Positions 1 through 13,495 of a DNA stretch of 64,000 nt are shown here, piece by piece. How positions within the stretch are numbered: the stretch's first letter is position 1; each line of letters begins with the position of its first letter. The stretch lies in contig CM072884.1 of the NCBI GenBank assembly GCA_037013685.1, forward strand, positions 105,141,548 through 105,205,547. Direction: 5' to 3'. Source of the stretch: Acridotheres tristis (taxonomy: Eukaryota; Chordata; Aves; Passeriformes; Sturnidae). Below the pieces are notes generated by a model. That model did not search any database and was not told the DNA's origin. It was given only the letters and a program-made list of their open reading frames with translations. A program made the position numbers and the translations under genes.

Positions 1-256
1 TACATTGGCTTTCCTGACAAAGAAATAAAGTAGATAATACGAATAAAAGCTCCAGCCTCCTCCACTTCAACATGTATAAAGTCTTCTCATGTCTCACACC
101 ATTTCCGTGTACATTTCCTTTCTTCCCTTGCTACCTCAGGGTCAGAGGTAACAAACACCTTGTTTCAGGGAGCTGATAGGATCCACCACTCCTACCCACA
201 CTGGCACTTCCAAGTCATGCCACCACCTGAACATGCAGAACAGACATTACATGGCA

Positions 257-656
257 ATCACAGAATTATGGAATATTCTGCACTGGAAGGGACCCACAAA
301 GATCCCTGAGTTCAACTCCTGGCCCTGAACAACACTAGCCCAAGTCACACCAGGTGCCTGAGAGCATTGTCCAAACACTTCCTGAACTCTGTCAGGTTTC
401 ATGCTGTGACCACTGGGGAGCCTGTTCCAGCGCCCAACCACCCTTTAGATGAAGATTTTTCTCCTGATATCCAAACCTAAACCTCCCCTGACACAACTTC
501 AGGCCATTCCCTCAGTCCTGTCACTGTCACCACAGAGCAGAGATCAGTGCCTTCTCTTCCACTCACAAGGAAGTTGTGACTGCAGTGAGGTCTCTCCTCA
601 GCCTCCTCTTCTCCAGGCAGAACAGACCCAGTGACCTCAGCCACTCCCTGTATGGC
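257..656 (-). mobile_element. CR1 LINE, 5'-truncated 3' end
   Basis: This is a non-LTR retrotransposon tail, read on the minus strand. The low-coordinate end carries the CR1 3' terminus: its complement ends in ATTCTGTGAT after a GGGTCCCTTCC-type block. Moving up in coordinates it shows the family's 3' UTR, with the complement of the 'AGGTTTAGGTTTGGATAT' stretch near 463-480 and of the 'GGAGAAGAGGAGGCTGAGG' stretch near 597-616. The copy stops just after the end of ORF2, so it has no coding capacity. It shares long stretches with the element at 23481, for example the 'AGAGCAGAGATCAGTGCC' block near 533-551, so the two are close subfamily members. No target-site duplication is visible, as is usual for CR1. 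The assignment to CR1 is secure; the subfamily is not determined. Confidence 0.93.
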
Positions 657-3600
657 TAATAAAATATAGTTCCCACTCCAGGTACCCCTGACAGTGACTG
701 ATGTTTATTGTAACACAATCTTGTTCTGATTTGCTATTTTAAAGCAGCAGTTCTCTTCTGCTAATTGAAATTAAAACCATTGATAGATATGTGTTATAAA
801 GGTCACAGTGAAGGAGGATTTAGTATTAAGACACGAAAAAGCTAAGCTGTGTCAAAAGTGAACAGCAATTCCTATGTCTGTGTTTTCACTGCAGGATCCT
901 GCTTTTCTGGAAAGGAAAGGCTGTGCTTTGGTGATCTCCTTTGCTCAATACACTTTTCCATTCTCAGCAGTCACCAGCTCCCACTTGCATCCCACCTCAT
1001 GTCTTTTTCCCCAAAAAGAGCTGTCACTCCTCCAGCACATAGACAGCAGCTGAGGGATTTGCAGGAGAAATCCTCATTTTCTACCTAGAGACAGCACCAC
1101 AGCAGTGCCTGCTGCTACAAAGTGACAAGGAAAGCACAGCCTGACTCCCGCAGCCGAAATCATTGGTGAATACTAACAAATTCTTACTGAGCAGATGCAG
1201 ACTTTCAACACCAAATCTATTCTCTAGAGCGCTGCTTTTTCTCAGGGAGTGCTGGAACTTGACTGGGAAGATTTTTTGTCTCCAAGGGAAAGGGAGGGCA
1301 TAAAAATATAAATAAATCTTTCTTCATCACAATATTCTCTGAAATGGCTCAGGTGTTTTAGATGCAGAACTTTAGACACTTGAAAAAAAGTAAGCAAAAG
1401 TAATCAGTCTGAAGTAGTCAAATAGTCTAGAAACTGTTGCCTTGACTGGCACTGTTTTGCAAACATCAACATAAAAATTGGAAATCCATACAATCAACCA
1501 AGGTGAAAGTGTACTTTCAATATAAGAAAAGGAATTAGAATCTGACACAAATGTGGTAATATTGTGCAACCAAGGACACAAGGAGCAGTATTAAAGTTAA
1601 TATATGCCATTAAAGTCACATTAAAGAGGAGTGAAAGACAGGTGAGAAGGTGGGTTTCCACCTTCCATCCAAAATATTAACAGTTTTTCTCAAAAGAACC
1701 AACATTCAGCTGTTGGTATAATTATGAAATTCACTAAGTGGACTGAGAGCTTTAAGCCAGATGTGACTATTTGATCATTTAATACAACCTGCACACAGGT
1801 CACTAGGTCTCAACAATTTATCCAACACACAAGCCAAAAATAATTAATGCTTGACTAAAATATAATCTTCAGAAAAGAAAGTTGTTAATAAATTAACAGT
1901 TAATAAAGGTAAAAATGTAAAACAGCTATTCATCATTTTTTCAGTGGTTAATTATCTTTTTTTCTTACATAATAAAATAAAATCTATTACATATCCAATG
2001 TTTAAAATTAATTCCTATCCTTCCTTTTATGCTTAACTTTTTAAAGGGAAAATCCAGTTATTGTTCAGAATCTCCCTCTTTGTTTTATGAACTATCTAGA
2101 GGCTCTCCTACACTGAATTGAAAGTAACCAGGGACCTCATCTGAAGTTTCTTCAGTTCATTATTTCACCTCTTGCCTTCTCTAGCATCCCTTGGAAATGT
2201 GACAGGCAGCGTGTGCTCTGTGCCAGCCCCATCAACGACCAGGACGAGATGTACTGGCAGAGCAGATGATGGGTGATTTCCATCATCCCTGTTATTCACA
2301 GCAGAAGCCATCTCCCAGCCTCTTCTGACAATTTCCCCGTCTGTACACACAGGGATTACACTTTCAACCTACAGGACTGCACTGACAGTTTGTGTTTAAT
2401 TGCTGATTCGCTGTGATCCCTGTCTGGAGCCAATTAGAAACCTAAGCCCACAGTTTTGATGTTTGCATGTCAGAACACAACGATTTACTCACTTACAGAA
2501 ATTCTCTAGGGCTAGATGGTTTTGACAGCATTTCTATTGCAAGAAGGTAATTCTGTGCTTGAGGATGTAGACTGAATTCTTGCGGGCAGGCACCTGAACC
2601 TCAGCCAGCCTTGTCTCTCAGGAGATTCTTCAGCTTTGGGCAAGAGAGCCTGTCTGCTTCTCACTGACTGAGAAAATATTTGCCTTTTTTCCTAGGAGAT
2701 GACGTTCCCTATTGGCCAGACAAGGTTGGGGCATGAGACCATGGTTCAGATGAGGCAAAGCTGGGAAATGAAGCTGGGTGAGCTACCAGGAAGTCTGCAC
2801 AAAGTAGAGCTCCCTCTCAGTTATCAAATAAAGTTCCAGAAATCCTTAGCTCTGTCCTTATGAGAAATGGACAAAATACAAATTGTAATAACTTTTTGTG
2901 AGATAAAGGAATTATATTCTGACCATTGCCATATCCAAATTCTTATGCATTCTTTTTTAGGGCATTTCCCCAGTTATGCCATTTCATAAGATATACATCC
3001 AATAGTCTTCACTATAAAAAAAACCAATTCTTATTTATACTAATTAATGCATCCTAATGTGATTCAAATGCTGTAAAAAATACATGTATACAGAAGCACT
3101 ACTGCTTAAATGAGAAAAATATCTGCATTCCATATGGAGTGTTTTTAAGACAATGAATCATTATAAAGTAATGGTTAACTATATCTGCTTTTAGAAAACA
3201 AAGACTAATTTCTATTTTGACTCTGAATATGTTGTGAACAGCAGTAACAGACGTAGTATCAATTCATGCTACAATATTTTAGTAATGCAATTACATCTCA
3301 AACTAGAGGCACAGTAGCATATAAGTAATACTAAATTTATTAAACATTATTGAAATTTCTTTTATATGTATGCTCCTAATCATCCAGTGTTTGGGGGCAG
3401 AGTGAGAAGACAAAAGCATTTGGTATCCAAAGAAAATAATCTGCCTATTCTACCTGGCCATTTCAGGTCACTTTTAAATCTAACCACTTGCTGTCACATC
3501 TTATTACTTATATGTGTCCTATATTCATGACTATTTTTTAATTAGTAGCTCTAGTATAAGCTGGTCTGTCTTTACTTCCAAGTGACATAGCAACCACAAG

Positions 3601-4828
3601 TTACAAACAGGAATATCATTATGCTTCACTACATGGCTTTTTAAAAATTTTGTGACAACTGAGTATGAAACTAAATTTTCTTTTATATTTATTTACCTAT
3701 AGGAAAAGAAGAAAGACTAGCTCTACTTCTTTTTAATATTATAGTATTACAGAAATTATAGAAACACATAAGAATAATTACCGAGAAGTGAGCCATGGGA
3801 AACCATTAAACTTTTAATATGCCATTAGAATAAAAAAATGTTGACCAAAGACTACTGAAAATTGTATATATGTCAATGAAATGGCAGAGAACCCTTCCAA
3901 AATCAGACTGGTTAGAAACTCTAGTTAGTAGGAGGCACAGAAACAGGAAGAGGTGATTTGGGTAATGATTTCTGGGAAATTTATTTTGACACCAAGGAAG
4001 TCATTTGACTTTTCTGCACTGAGCAATAAAACAATAAATCTTTAGCTGTATTAACATGCTGGAATAGACTAGATGATGGAAGTGTTTTGGCACCGGGTTA
4101 TGAGATAGGTTAATAGGACATTTTTGAAGCTGTTCTGCTCTAGTACTGAACTGACAACTATAATAACCCTGAGTCATCACATCTCGCCAAGACAAGAAGT
4201 TGCAATGATGAAAGTGATAGCAGATTAGTAAGACTTTACTTTCACAATTTAGGAGAAATGTCACCTCTTGGTTCCTGCTAAGGTAACTTCTGATTTCACA
4301 TTTCTTTTACATTAATTCAAAACTCACAGAAGCAGCAAGTGTTAAAAGAGCCACGATAATTTCAGCCAATCATATGATTAATATACAAATTTGAACATAT
4401 TGAAGGTATTAAGAGGATTCAAAGAATCCTTGAGAAACTAAGGACAATTTTTAAATGATATTGCAAAACATATTTCTCACAATTTAAACTATATGCTCAC
4501 TACCATATTAAAAAATATGCTACTTCGGGTATCATTGCCTTTCAATTACTATAAAGTGAAGAAGTATCTCTAATAAGGTACTTCCAAATGTACCATGCAT
4601 TGTTACACAGTGTATCAATACACAGCCAACACCAAGCATTGTTAAAAACCTGTACCCTAAAGAAAAGGTTTAGATGAATCTGTCATGGCCTATCTGACTC
4701 ACCAACAGATATTGTGAAGTGCAGCTGGTTTCAACAGTTCAGCTCATAAACAATGCAATGGAAAAATAATTCTCTGATTTGTAATCTCCCAGAAAATAGT
4801 ATTAATAAATATAAAAACCTTTGCCAAT
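657..4828. other. Unique AT-rich DNA, no gene seen
   Basis: No repeat family or exon was recognised. The longest open frame is 87 codons at 4001-4264 on the minus strand, with no family resemblance. 2380-2480 is less AT-rich and of higher complexity than its surroundings and could be a conserved non-coding element, which only an alignment would show. Confidence 0.6.
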
Positions 4829-4897
4829 ATAAAAAAAAAAACCAACAAACAAAACAAACAAACCAAATAAACAAAACAAAAAAAAAAAGTAAAAAAA
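4829..4897. repeat. A-rich low-complexity tract (AAAAC/AAAC type)
   Basis: A ten-base A run is followed by irregular AAAC and AACA units and another A run of about eleven. The minus-strand open frames over it give F-, L- and V-rich low-complexity peptides and are not genes. It may be the degraded tail of an old retroposon, but no body is recognisable. Confidence 0.85.
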
Positions 4898-7800
4898 GAT
4901 GAAAAATCCCTCCATCCGACACAATCAGATATATACAAACCAGAACATCTGAATTCTCAGTACATTAACCCAACAGTGATTTCTCTCTTCCTTAAATAAA
5001 GAGGAAAAATACAGCAGATTTCAGACATCTACAGGAGGGATGCTGGGGTTATTTTGTTATGTATGAATTCATTATATTCTGTCCCTGGAAATGGACAAAA
5101 CAATGATTTTGGAAAAAATCAGACTACACAGAAATTATCAAAGTGGTGAAAACCAGCCCTATTTTCAAAGGTTGATGTGTTTCCAGGTAAGTCAGATACT
5201 GTGATGCCCTTGATATTCTATTTCTGTAGCAGTCGAATATTTTCAATTACTGATGAGCCAAAACACTGTAACCAGCTGAGAATACATATAGTGTAGAGAT
5301 GTCAGTCTGATATTTCTACATACACAGGGCAATCTTCCACTGGAAGTACAACCATAGTCTCCCTAGGCTGATACATCACTTCACTCTACATGATCACTAA
5401 CATAACAGGTGAGCTTCAACAAAGAAACATACAGTCCTGCAACAAAAAATAAAAATACTCTAACCATAAGAAACTAACACTTTTATATAGCTCCAGGTCT
5501 GTAACTATTGTTCAGCCCTCCAACCTCCCTGTATTTTCTCCCGAGTAAATTCATAATGTCATGCTTTAAACCAGCGTCCCCCCACCAGTCCCCTCCCCAG
5601 TCATTTTCCTCATATAGGATCCCCAGACTGGCTGCGTTATTGTGCACATGCAGCCACAAACCCAAATCTTTCCAAATGTTCTTCTAACACTGGTGTACAG
5701 GTAGGCCCTCAATAACTGGGCTACTGCTACCAGCAATCTGAGCCCAGTTACATTTGGAGAGTCTGTGGGGGAGCACTACTTCCTGTTCCTATTCATCTTT
5801 ATTAACCAATGTCTCTTATTCTAAGTTTATTTTCCAAACAATCCTTCATTCTGAATGCTTTTAACTGTTCTGATTTGAGAATACAATAGAATTTGCACCC
5901 ATGAAAGTGTAAAGTGCTACAACAACAAAACATCAACTAAAGAGGCAGTCCCAGCCAGCAACATGACTATCTGTACCTTCCAAAAGTTGCTGTACAGGGA
6001 TGGAGAAGGAAGCTTTTACCCCCTCTCTCACAGCAACAGTTCATGAACCCCTACAAAGCATGAGATTCCTTCTCCAACATCCTCCACAGAAGCCCATGGT
6101 GTACAGCTGGGCAGCTTCGTCCATGCACTACTTGCCAAGCTGGGAGCAATATTGCTTCCATTATCTCTCTCAAGTCCATCTGGTGCAGAGCAGCCCATGC
6201 CATACAGTGCTGCCGTAATTTCTACAGGCTAACCCTGACAAAAGCAAAAGTGAAATTCTAAGTGAGACGCACTTTTGGCATGAGCCAACATGCCAAATCT
6301 TAGACTATAAAATTTACTCATAAGTCTCATTTTCTGTGTAAGCCGCTTCCAGTTCAATATATTTTACAGCTCTCATGAAAAATTAAGATTTTAATTTTAA
6401 TTAACATTTAAAAATCAAGCCATTCCTGTTCCTAATGGAACACAGAATGACCACTTTTTCCAGTTAAGAATCTATCCTTTGAATATAAATGACTGAAAGC
6501 CTCATTTCGAAGCATTTCTTATAGAAAGCATCAATCCTACTTTACCACACCTGCTATATGATTCGTTTCCTTGAATTTTTAGCATCATTGAGCTGAGCCA
6601 AAATTTTGGAAAGCATTTAAATAAGCCAAGCTCTTAAGTCTCAAAAGCAAACACAAACTTAAATCAAATTAGTTTTAGTGAGTGGCTCTAAGTCACTTTT
6701 CCAGCTGAACCTCAAGTGTGTCTGCATATTATTTTTTTTTGTGTGCTTTTCTGTTAGTTCATCTCTTTCACAGTCTTTAGAGCAATCTTTAGTACTTATT
6801 TAAAGCAGTAGTTCTAGTGGTTTGAAAGTGGAAAAAATAGCCTTTAGAAATGTATAAATTAATATAAGTTACTTGTAAGAATATTCCAAATAAAGCCAAT
6901 TACATAACATCATAAAGAAAGTATATTAAGTACAAAGACAAACATATTCATATCAAACCTGACATATTTGGGGGAAAAAAAAAAATGGCCAGATAATTTC
7001 ACCATGTATTAAACTCCATGTTTCCATCTCAATGATTTCTGCAGTGCTTATAATTATTTAGGGAACAGATCCTAAAACCATCTCTTTTTGTGCCTGCTCT
7101 CTGTTGCAAATGAACCTGCAAACTGATTCCTCAAAACAGATTATTCAGGTGTTCTACCTGTACCCATCAGTTGTTCCCATACTCAGATGGTCTATCAAAA
7201 GCAGGGAAATTCACTGTCAAAAGAACAAGTCTGTGGGTAAGATGCATGCAATACCTGTGCATCAGTAACCTACTTTTCTCTGGACAACTGCCAACACAAG
7301 CAGCAGATCATAATTCTTACCTGTCAAGCATTGTGCACCAGAGTGTTTCTTCTCAATTAACAAAGACAATTAAGAATCATGAATATTAAAGGCAGCATTA
7401 AAACTTATATTTGCTAATTGATACTACATCAACTGGTGAAGACAGGAGAATTAGCAACAGCCAATTTGCAATCTGCACAGAAGTGCTTCACATTCTTAAC
7501 TCCTTATGGTCAAGCTCAGCAGCTCTACTGCTCATGCATCAACTTTTGCATATTAACCAGATACCACTTGAGGAATCTAATCAACAAACACCAACTACAA
7601 TTTCTTACAAGGCCTTCACATCATATCTTTTAATATTATTTTATAGCATCCTTGAGGAATCAAACTATTAGATTAGGGGCATTTCTAAACAAACAAAAGC
7701 AGTAAGGTGACTGTTTACAGAAAAGTAAAGTGAGGGAAACTTGTGTTCACAACTGGAAAAAGAAATTGCTATCAGATAGGTAGGAAAGAAAACCTAGTTT

Positions 7801-8385
7801 CCCATATTATAGAATTTTTAAGTGCTCTTTTTTCTTCCCAAATTAGGGCAAAATGTGGGCTGCAACTTTTTTTGGTTTTTCAAATTGATTTTTTTTTTTA
7901 AATTTCTGAATTTAAGACATTCTTTACTAAGATTATTCCAAAATCCAAAGAGAGAAAAGCCTAGACAATACTGGTATTTTTAAAATAACAAAAATAAGAG
8001 ACCTTAACAGCTTTTTTTCCTAAGGAAATAACAATTTGAGAAAAAGAATTAATGAGTTAACTCTTTTTGAAGATGTCACTGAAAAGTTCCTACCCATCTT
8101 AATAGTTATTTCTTCAAACACTAAAAGGTCTCCTTGACAGAGTGAAGCTTCTAATATAATGCAGATAGACACAACTGCAGAATGGAAATGCATTTGAATG
8201 TAAATCAATCCAATTCAATAGATAAGTCATGATAATTTGAGATGTTAAAATAAAATGGCTAGTTATTAATGGAATTAATGGAATTATAAATTTTTAAATA
8301 TTGCAACTAAGCATTTAGTTAAAGAAATAACTAGTCTAGCAAAAGATCAACTCTTAATAGCTCTTCTTAACAGTGCCCATGTAAG
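4898..8385. other. Unique AT-rich DNA, no gene seen
   Basis: Two overlapping + frames at 7411-7671 (86 codons) and 7418-7633 (71 codons) lie in different phases over the same DNA, which is typical of chance. 7867-7908 is T-rich with runs of 7 and 10 T. A short tandem TTAATGGAA doubling occurs near 8264-8283. No repeat family was recognised. Confidence 0.6.
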
Positions 8386-8431
8386 AAAAAAAAAAAACAA
8401 AACAGAAAACAAAAACAAAAAAACAACAAAG
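8386..8431. repeat. A-rich low-complexity tract
   Basis: A twelve-base A run is followed by AAAAC-like units. It has the same character as the tract at 4829, with no associated element body. Confidence 0.8.
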
Positions 8432-11195
8432 AGCTTAACAAGAAGATAAAATTAAAGTAAGTGCAATTACTTTTTCCCAGTAAAGAAATGATGCTCAAAG
8501 CATGATGAGAGCACAGTGGCATAACTCCCCTGTGAAGAGCAGGATACTTTTCCTGAGCTCCTCATAGCAATTTTGAATAAGTTTGCATTTTCTGAAACAC
8601 ACAATTCTGACAAGGAGATTTGACTGAGGACCAATCATACCAGCTTGCCTGGTATTGGAATGAGGAGAAACCCTTGAAGGGAATAACAAAAGGAACTATG
8701 TACAGCTATTGAGTTTAACAGAAGAGTTTCCCACTAAATATTGCCCATTTGCTTTTTCTAGCAGCAATTATTAGGTTACAAACACTTGCTCTAAAATGAA
8801 AGAAAAAGTGTTTGTGATCCCAGATCACTGGGCTCTTGCTGACCACAAGCACAAATATCCTGGCAAGAACCTGTAGGGCTCTAATCTTCTTTGCATGCCC
8901 TGGCACTGTCAAGTCCAGCAAAGTAGTGTGGCATCCCTGCAGCCGTGGGTGACTGCACTGCTGGATCTCATCATGCAGCATGCACAGCCCTGCTGCAACC
9001 CTAACAGAGGACATATGTACCATTCTGTGATCACTCTGTTGCAGTTACTTCTACAGAACTCTCAAGAGCCTCCTTATCCACATATTTTGGTTGCTTCTTT
9101 CAGGAGAAGTTAACCAGTCCAGAGGTGTCTGAATCTCAGCCTCAAGGAACCAGGGATGACAGCTCAGCAATGCTCAGAATTTCATTGCCCCTCAGCAGCA
9201 GCAATCTGTCAACCCTCTCACAGAAGAAAGGAGTAATCATCCTGCAACAGAACTTACATATTCTGGGATCCCTCTTTCCCTTCCAGTAGCATACACAAAA
9301 AACCCACCACACAAAAAACCACATCCTTCATCCTTTAAAAAAAATTATAAAAAATCAACCACAAAAATCCTCGAGAGCTTCTTTCCCACCCCAGTATGAT
9401 CCTTTGCTTTGGTGCAAATTGCAGCCCTCCACTCCCAAACTAAGCAGGATCTTTAGGAATTGGAACCAGTCTGGAAATTCCCAGACATAGCTCCTCTCCA
9501 TCAGTCTGTCTACGATTTATTCTGTGCTACTTCCTGATTTCAACACTGTAGTTAATTAGGACAAGCACTCATGTGAACCCCAGAGTAATACACATATTAT
9601 TGCAATGGAGATAAACAAAAAAATTATCTCACCTGCATGAGCAGGTCACTAGAAGCTGCAGGTATCAGGCTTCAAACAACTACTACACAAGGACAGAGAA
9701 TTGAGGAGGTGATTCTGTGGTCAACAAGGCACTGACAAAATTACTGCCAACTTCTCCGCATGACCAAAAAGCGGATCTCGTACGACCTGGAATCAGAGGT
9801 CCAGCTCCAAAGAAAAGTCAAATTAGGAGTGTTGACACTTAGGTCTTCACCTTAGATAAAGGAAGAACTCAGTTAAAAATATTACTTGAGAACTATCGTC
9901 AGTGAAACAACTTATGCTATGCTGCTAAGCTAAAACTGTTCAGAAATGAAGACTTTTCAGGTGACATGGTACAGAAGTCACCCATTTTGCAATCTCGGTG
10001 GAAAATTACTTTTGGAAAAAATCACATAGGAACAGGCACTCCCAGGTCTGAGTGGAATCTAATTTCTTGGTGACCCTTACAGCTTAATACAGGTCAGCCA
10101 AACCTACCAGACAACTTCTCCTTGGGGTTATCAAGATAACCTTTTATATAGCAATGATGGACACCCATTACTTGAAGGAAATACCAACATAACAACCATG
10201 ACATTACATTGACACTTGCCTTGGTCAAACTATTTACACTCCCTGAAGGAAATAGTTTTCTTTCTCTTTTGTATTGCACCAAGGAGAATGTCTCTCAGAG
10301 TCCATTGAAAGAAAAGGCATGGTACCTTTAAAATTTAAAAACTGATTATAAAAAAAATCCATTGGTTATAACATTATTTGTCCAGTTGGAATTTAGAAAA
10401 ATTAGGTGCACATTGTCACCCACATTGATGTATCAGTGTTACTTTTCACTTCTTGTTTATGCCAAGAACTTTTAAAATAGAATAAATTCTGGTGAAAAGC
10501 AGAACCCAAGAAGAGTAAAATGATCCGCATATCCATATAACTAAAAAATGAGAATTTGAAACTATCACTACCAATCTGATGCAACAACCTTGGGTGTGTA
10601 ATGAAGCTTGAGATGTTGATAAAGGTCATATGGTGAGACTGTAATGAAGATTCATCTACTTTAGTCAGATTTTCTCTGGCTTTACCTTTAATGGCATCTC
10701 ATTATTCCCACTGGCAGAGGTAGTCATGTTTGTACACAAACTAATTAATGAGGAACTCTACCAAGACTTTCAGAGCAGAAACAATCATGCATGCTGACAG
10801 TTACTAATAGCAGGTGGGAATTCTCAGTCATGAAGGATGAGAACTATTCATAGCATTTAACTGTAGGCTACTCACTTCATGGGGAAAAATTATAATTAAA
10901 CCATTTTACAGATCACAAGAAAGGTAAGACATGAGGCATATTGAAATTTTGATTTACAGGTTATGAAAAGTTTCTATCTTTCCAGGGAGATTTTTTTCCC
11001 CAAAAAAATTAACGGATTATCAGATTAACAGATATCTATCATGTGCACTAGCTCATTCCTTGCCTTTTTTCCCCTCTTCTTCACCACTGACAAAAAATAT
11101 ATTCTGTAAACATTCAATATCCTTTTAGGACCCACTAGTCTCAGAAACAACCCCCGAAAACTAACATTCATTTTAGTAATCAAGTATTTTAAAAG
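8432..11195. other. Unique DNA with a slightly GC-richer patch
   Basis: 8880-9250 is less AT-rich than its surroundings and holds open frames on both strands: 102 codons at 8715-9023 (-) and 72 codons at 8895-9113 (+). Neither shows a domain or a convincing exon boundary. This patch could be an ancient, unrecognised repeat. The rest shows nothing distinctive. Confidence 0.5.
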
Positions 11196-11288
11196 AAAAC
11201 TTTCAAAGGCACTGTGTATTTCTTTAAAATGTGAGACGGGGTTCCCACTCACATTTTAAAGAAATACACAGTGCCTTTGAAAAGTTTT
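11196..11288. repeat. Near-perfect 40-bp inverted repeat (93-nt hairpin)
   Basis: The left arm 11196-11235 (40 nt) and the right arm 11248-11288 (41 nt) are reverse complements. The only difference is one extra A in the right arm, at the AAAA run near 11280. The 12-nt spacer 11236-11247 itself holds GGG and CCC separated by three bases, so the stem can continue almost to the tip. The arms do not resemble CR1, and no flanking direct repeats (target-site duplication) are seen. Such a structure can arise from a DNA-polymerase template switch, and its near-perfection suggests it is young or maintained. If transcribed, it would fold into a stem of pre-miRNA-like length. The hairpin is seen directly; any function is unknown. 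Confidence 0.97.
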
Positions 11289-12990
11289 AAGGTTAGTGTT
11301 ACAGGAATGAGTTAAGATTCTATGTAATATTAAGGCTGATAGCCCCAAATTAGCCTATCAGGGAATGGACAAAAGTGCTTCAGCAGCAATGTTTATTTTT
11401 TTTTACTCTTGTAATACAGTCATATTGTAATTATAAATTATTCTAATTTATTCTTCCTACACCAAAGAAAGCAATACAACTAATAATACATTACACTCTG
11501 CATGAGCTATGTAATGAGTTATAAATGATTAGATGGCCAAGATGCTATCTACTGATGCTATTTTAATAGCAGGTGCTTATTAATCTAAGAATTCCATTCA
11601 GCAAAAATTAGCTTTTCATATACAGATATAAGGATTGCTTTCAAGTTTTCAAGTGAGCTGCATTAATGTTACTTTGTTCCCAAACAGGGCATTTAGAACA
11701 ATCACATATGAAAGGAAGAAGTCTTCTTAAACAATAGTAAATCTGCATTGTCTGGAAGTGCAACAGCTCTCTAAACTTTTATTTATTTTTTTTTTTTTTA
11801 TAAAATCCTAGCAGAAATTACTGAAGGAGCTCACAATTTGATTGTAGCCTCCATAAGTGATGACTGCCTCTGCAATTAGGCATAAAGACAGATTGCTTCC
11901 TTCTCATAAAGCCCTTGTTCCACACAACATAACTAATTAAACCACTACACAGGTCTACCCAAGCACACAGAAAGAACAGTGTAATAAAGACTAATAAACA
12001 GGAAAGGAAACAAGCTCGTGCATTTAGCAAACACTGGTAATAATGGGACATAAATCATTATTCCTGCTCTTAGAACCAAGACCAAAACCGTTATAAATTA
12101 GGTGGCTTACAAAATTCTGCCAATTAGAGGCATGTTTTATTTTTATTTCTTGAGAATGTTTAAGTTGATTTGGTTTTATTTAATACAAAATCAGGAACTA
12201 GTACCTGAGGTTTGTTTTTGCTGTAGCCTGACACCAACATAATCACAAAAGAGAATTCCAAACACAGAGACTGCATTGCTACCCAAGAAAGAAAAATGCT
12301 ATACCTTTAGCATCTGCTACAGCATAAAACCATTATACTGCAATTAGGTAGACTAAGGAGCAGCTGATAAGGAAACTAAAAATAAAAGATGAAGACCTTA
12401 GAAACAAATTTCTTTCAAATCATGTTTCTTACAAAAATGTTTGCATTTTGCTCTGCTCAGGATACTGATCTGTATTAAGCAACCAAGGTTCAACATAAAA
12501 CAGATTAACGATGTCTGACCCTGCACATAAAGATTTACTACACACCTCCACATACTCAGTCCTCTTATATAAACTGATGAAATTTAGATTTGCTACCTGT
12601 GAAAAGTGGCCATAGTAAGCAACTATGGAATTTGAAAAATAATTCATAACTATTTCTCCACTTTTCAACAGCTCTAAAAACTTTTCTTCAAAATTTGTCA
12701 TTAATGTAAATGACATTGACTCGTTTAAAAATAAACAAGCAAACAAACCAATTAACAATCATAGGAATGACTATCATAAGAAGATTTGGTCAGGAATATT
12801 CAAATTTAATTTTCTTTGATTTTCCTATCATAATTTTCTTCACTCAGTCCAGGACTAGATCTGATTCCTAAAAAGAGAGATCTTTTTCTAAGAACCTGCC
12901 TTCATAGAAGAAAAAAAGTAAAACCAAAACCAAGTGTCATTTAAAGAGTCCTGTGCAATGTTTAAGTCTCAATATAAGCACTGTAAGTAG
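11289..12990. other. Unique AT-rich DNA, no gene seen
   Basis: A 12-base T run lies near 11788-11799. The longest open frame is 109 codons at 12429-12758 on the minus strand, with no recognisable motif. No repeat family was recognised. Confidence 0.55.
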
Positions 12991-13495
12991 AACTACAGAG
13001 CAGCTGAGTCTGGCAGGGACCTCCCAAAGTCCAAGTTCTATCACCACAGGATGGTCAGCAAGGGCAGATTTTTCAATGCTGTGTTCAATCGGGTTTTGAC
13101 CGTCTCCAGTTATGGAGATTCCATACTGCCTTTGTACAATCCATTCCAGTGACCAACAACTGACAAAAAGTTTTCATTCTACCAGACCTGAATTTCCTTC
13201 CTTCTTCCAACCCACATCCTTTGCCTCTTATCCTATTGCTGTGCACCTCTGAGAAGCCTCTCTTTTCTCTACAAACCTCTGGCCAGGTAGTTGTAGATGG
13301 CAGTCCCTCCCTTCCTTATTCTGAAGGGTGAGTAAATCCAGCCCCTTCATGCCATGTCCTCCAGCACCCAAGCCTCAGGCAGCCCTGCTCTGGACTCACT
13401 CCAGTACATCTGTGTCTAACGGGAAACCCAAAACTAGAGACTACATCCCTGGAGGGTCTCAGGAGAGCTGATTTGAGAGGAGGCATCACTTTCTG
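12991..13495 (-). mobile_element. Old diverged CR1 LINE fragment
   Basis: On the minus strand this reads as an older CR1 subfamily. 12991-13060 resembles the 3' tail ('TGGCAGGGACCTCC' at about 13010). 13085-13130 carries the GTTTTGACCGTCTCCAG...GGAGATTCCA stretch, and 13195-13265 the TTGCCTCTTATCCTATTGCTG...CACCTCTGAGAAG stretch. 13280-13420 covers the end of ORF2, where CTCTGGACTCACTCCAGTACATCTGTG is the antisense of the family's C-terminal region. It is heavily mutated and truncated near 13495-13535, and has no open frame of its own. The 72-codon minus frame at 13316-13534 is a relic of ORF2 or chance. The divergence suggests insertion well before the copies at 257 and 23481. Confidence 0.88.
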
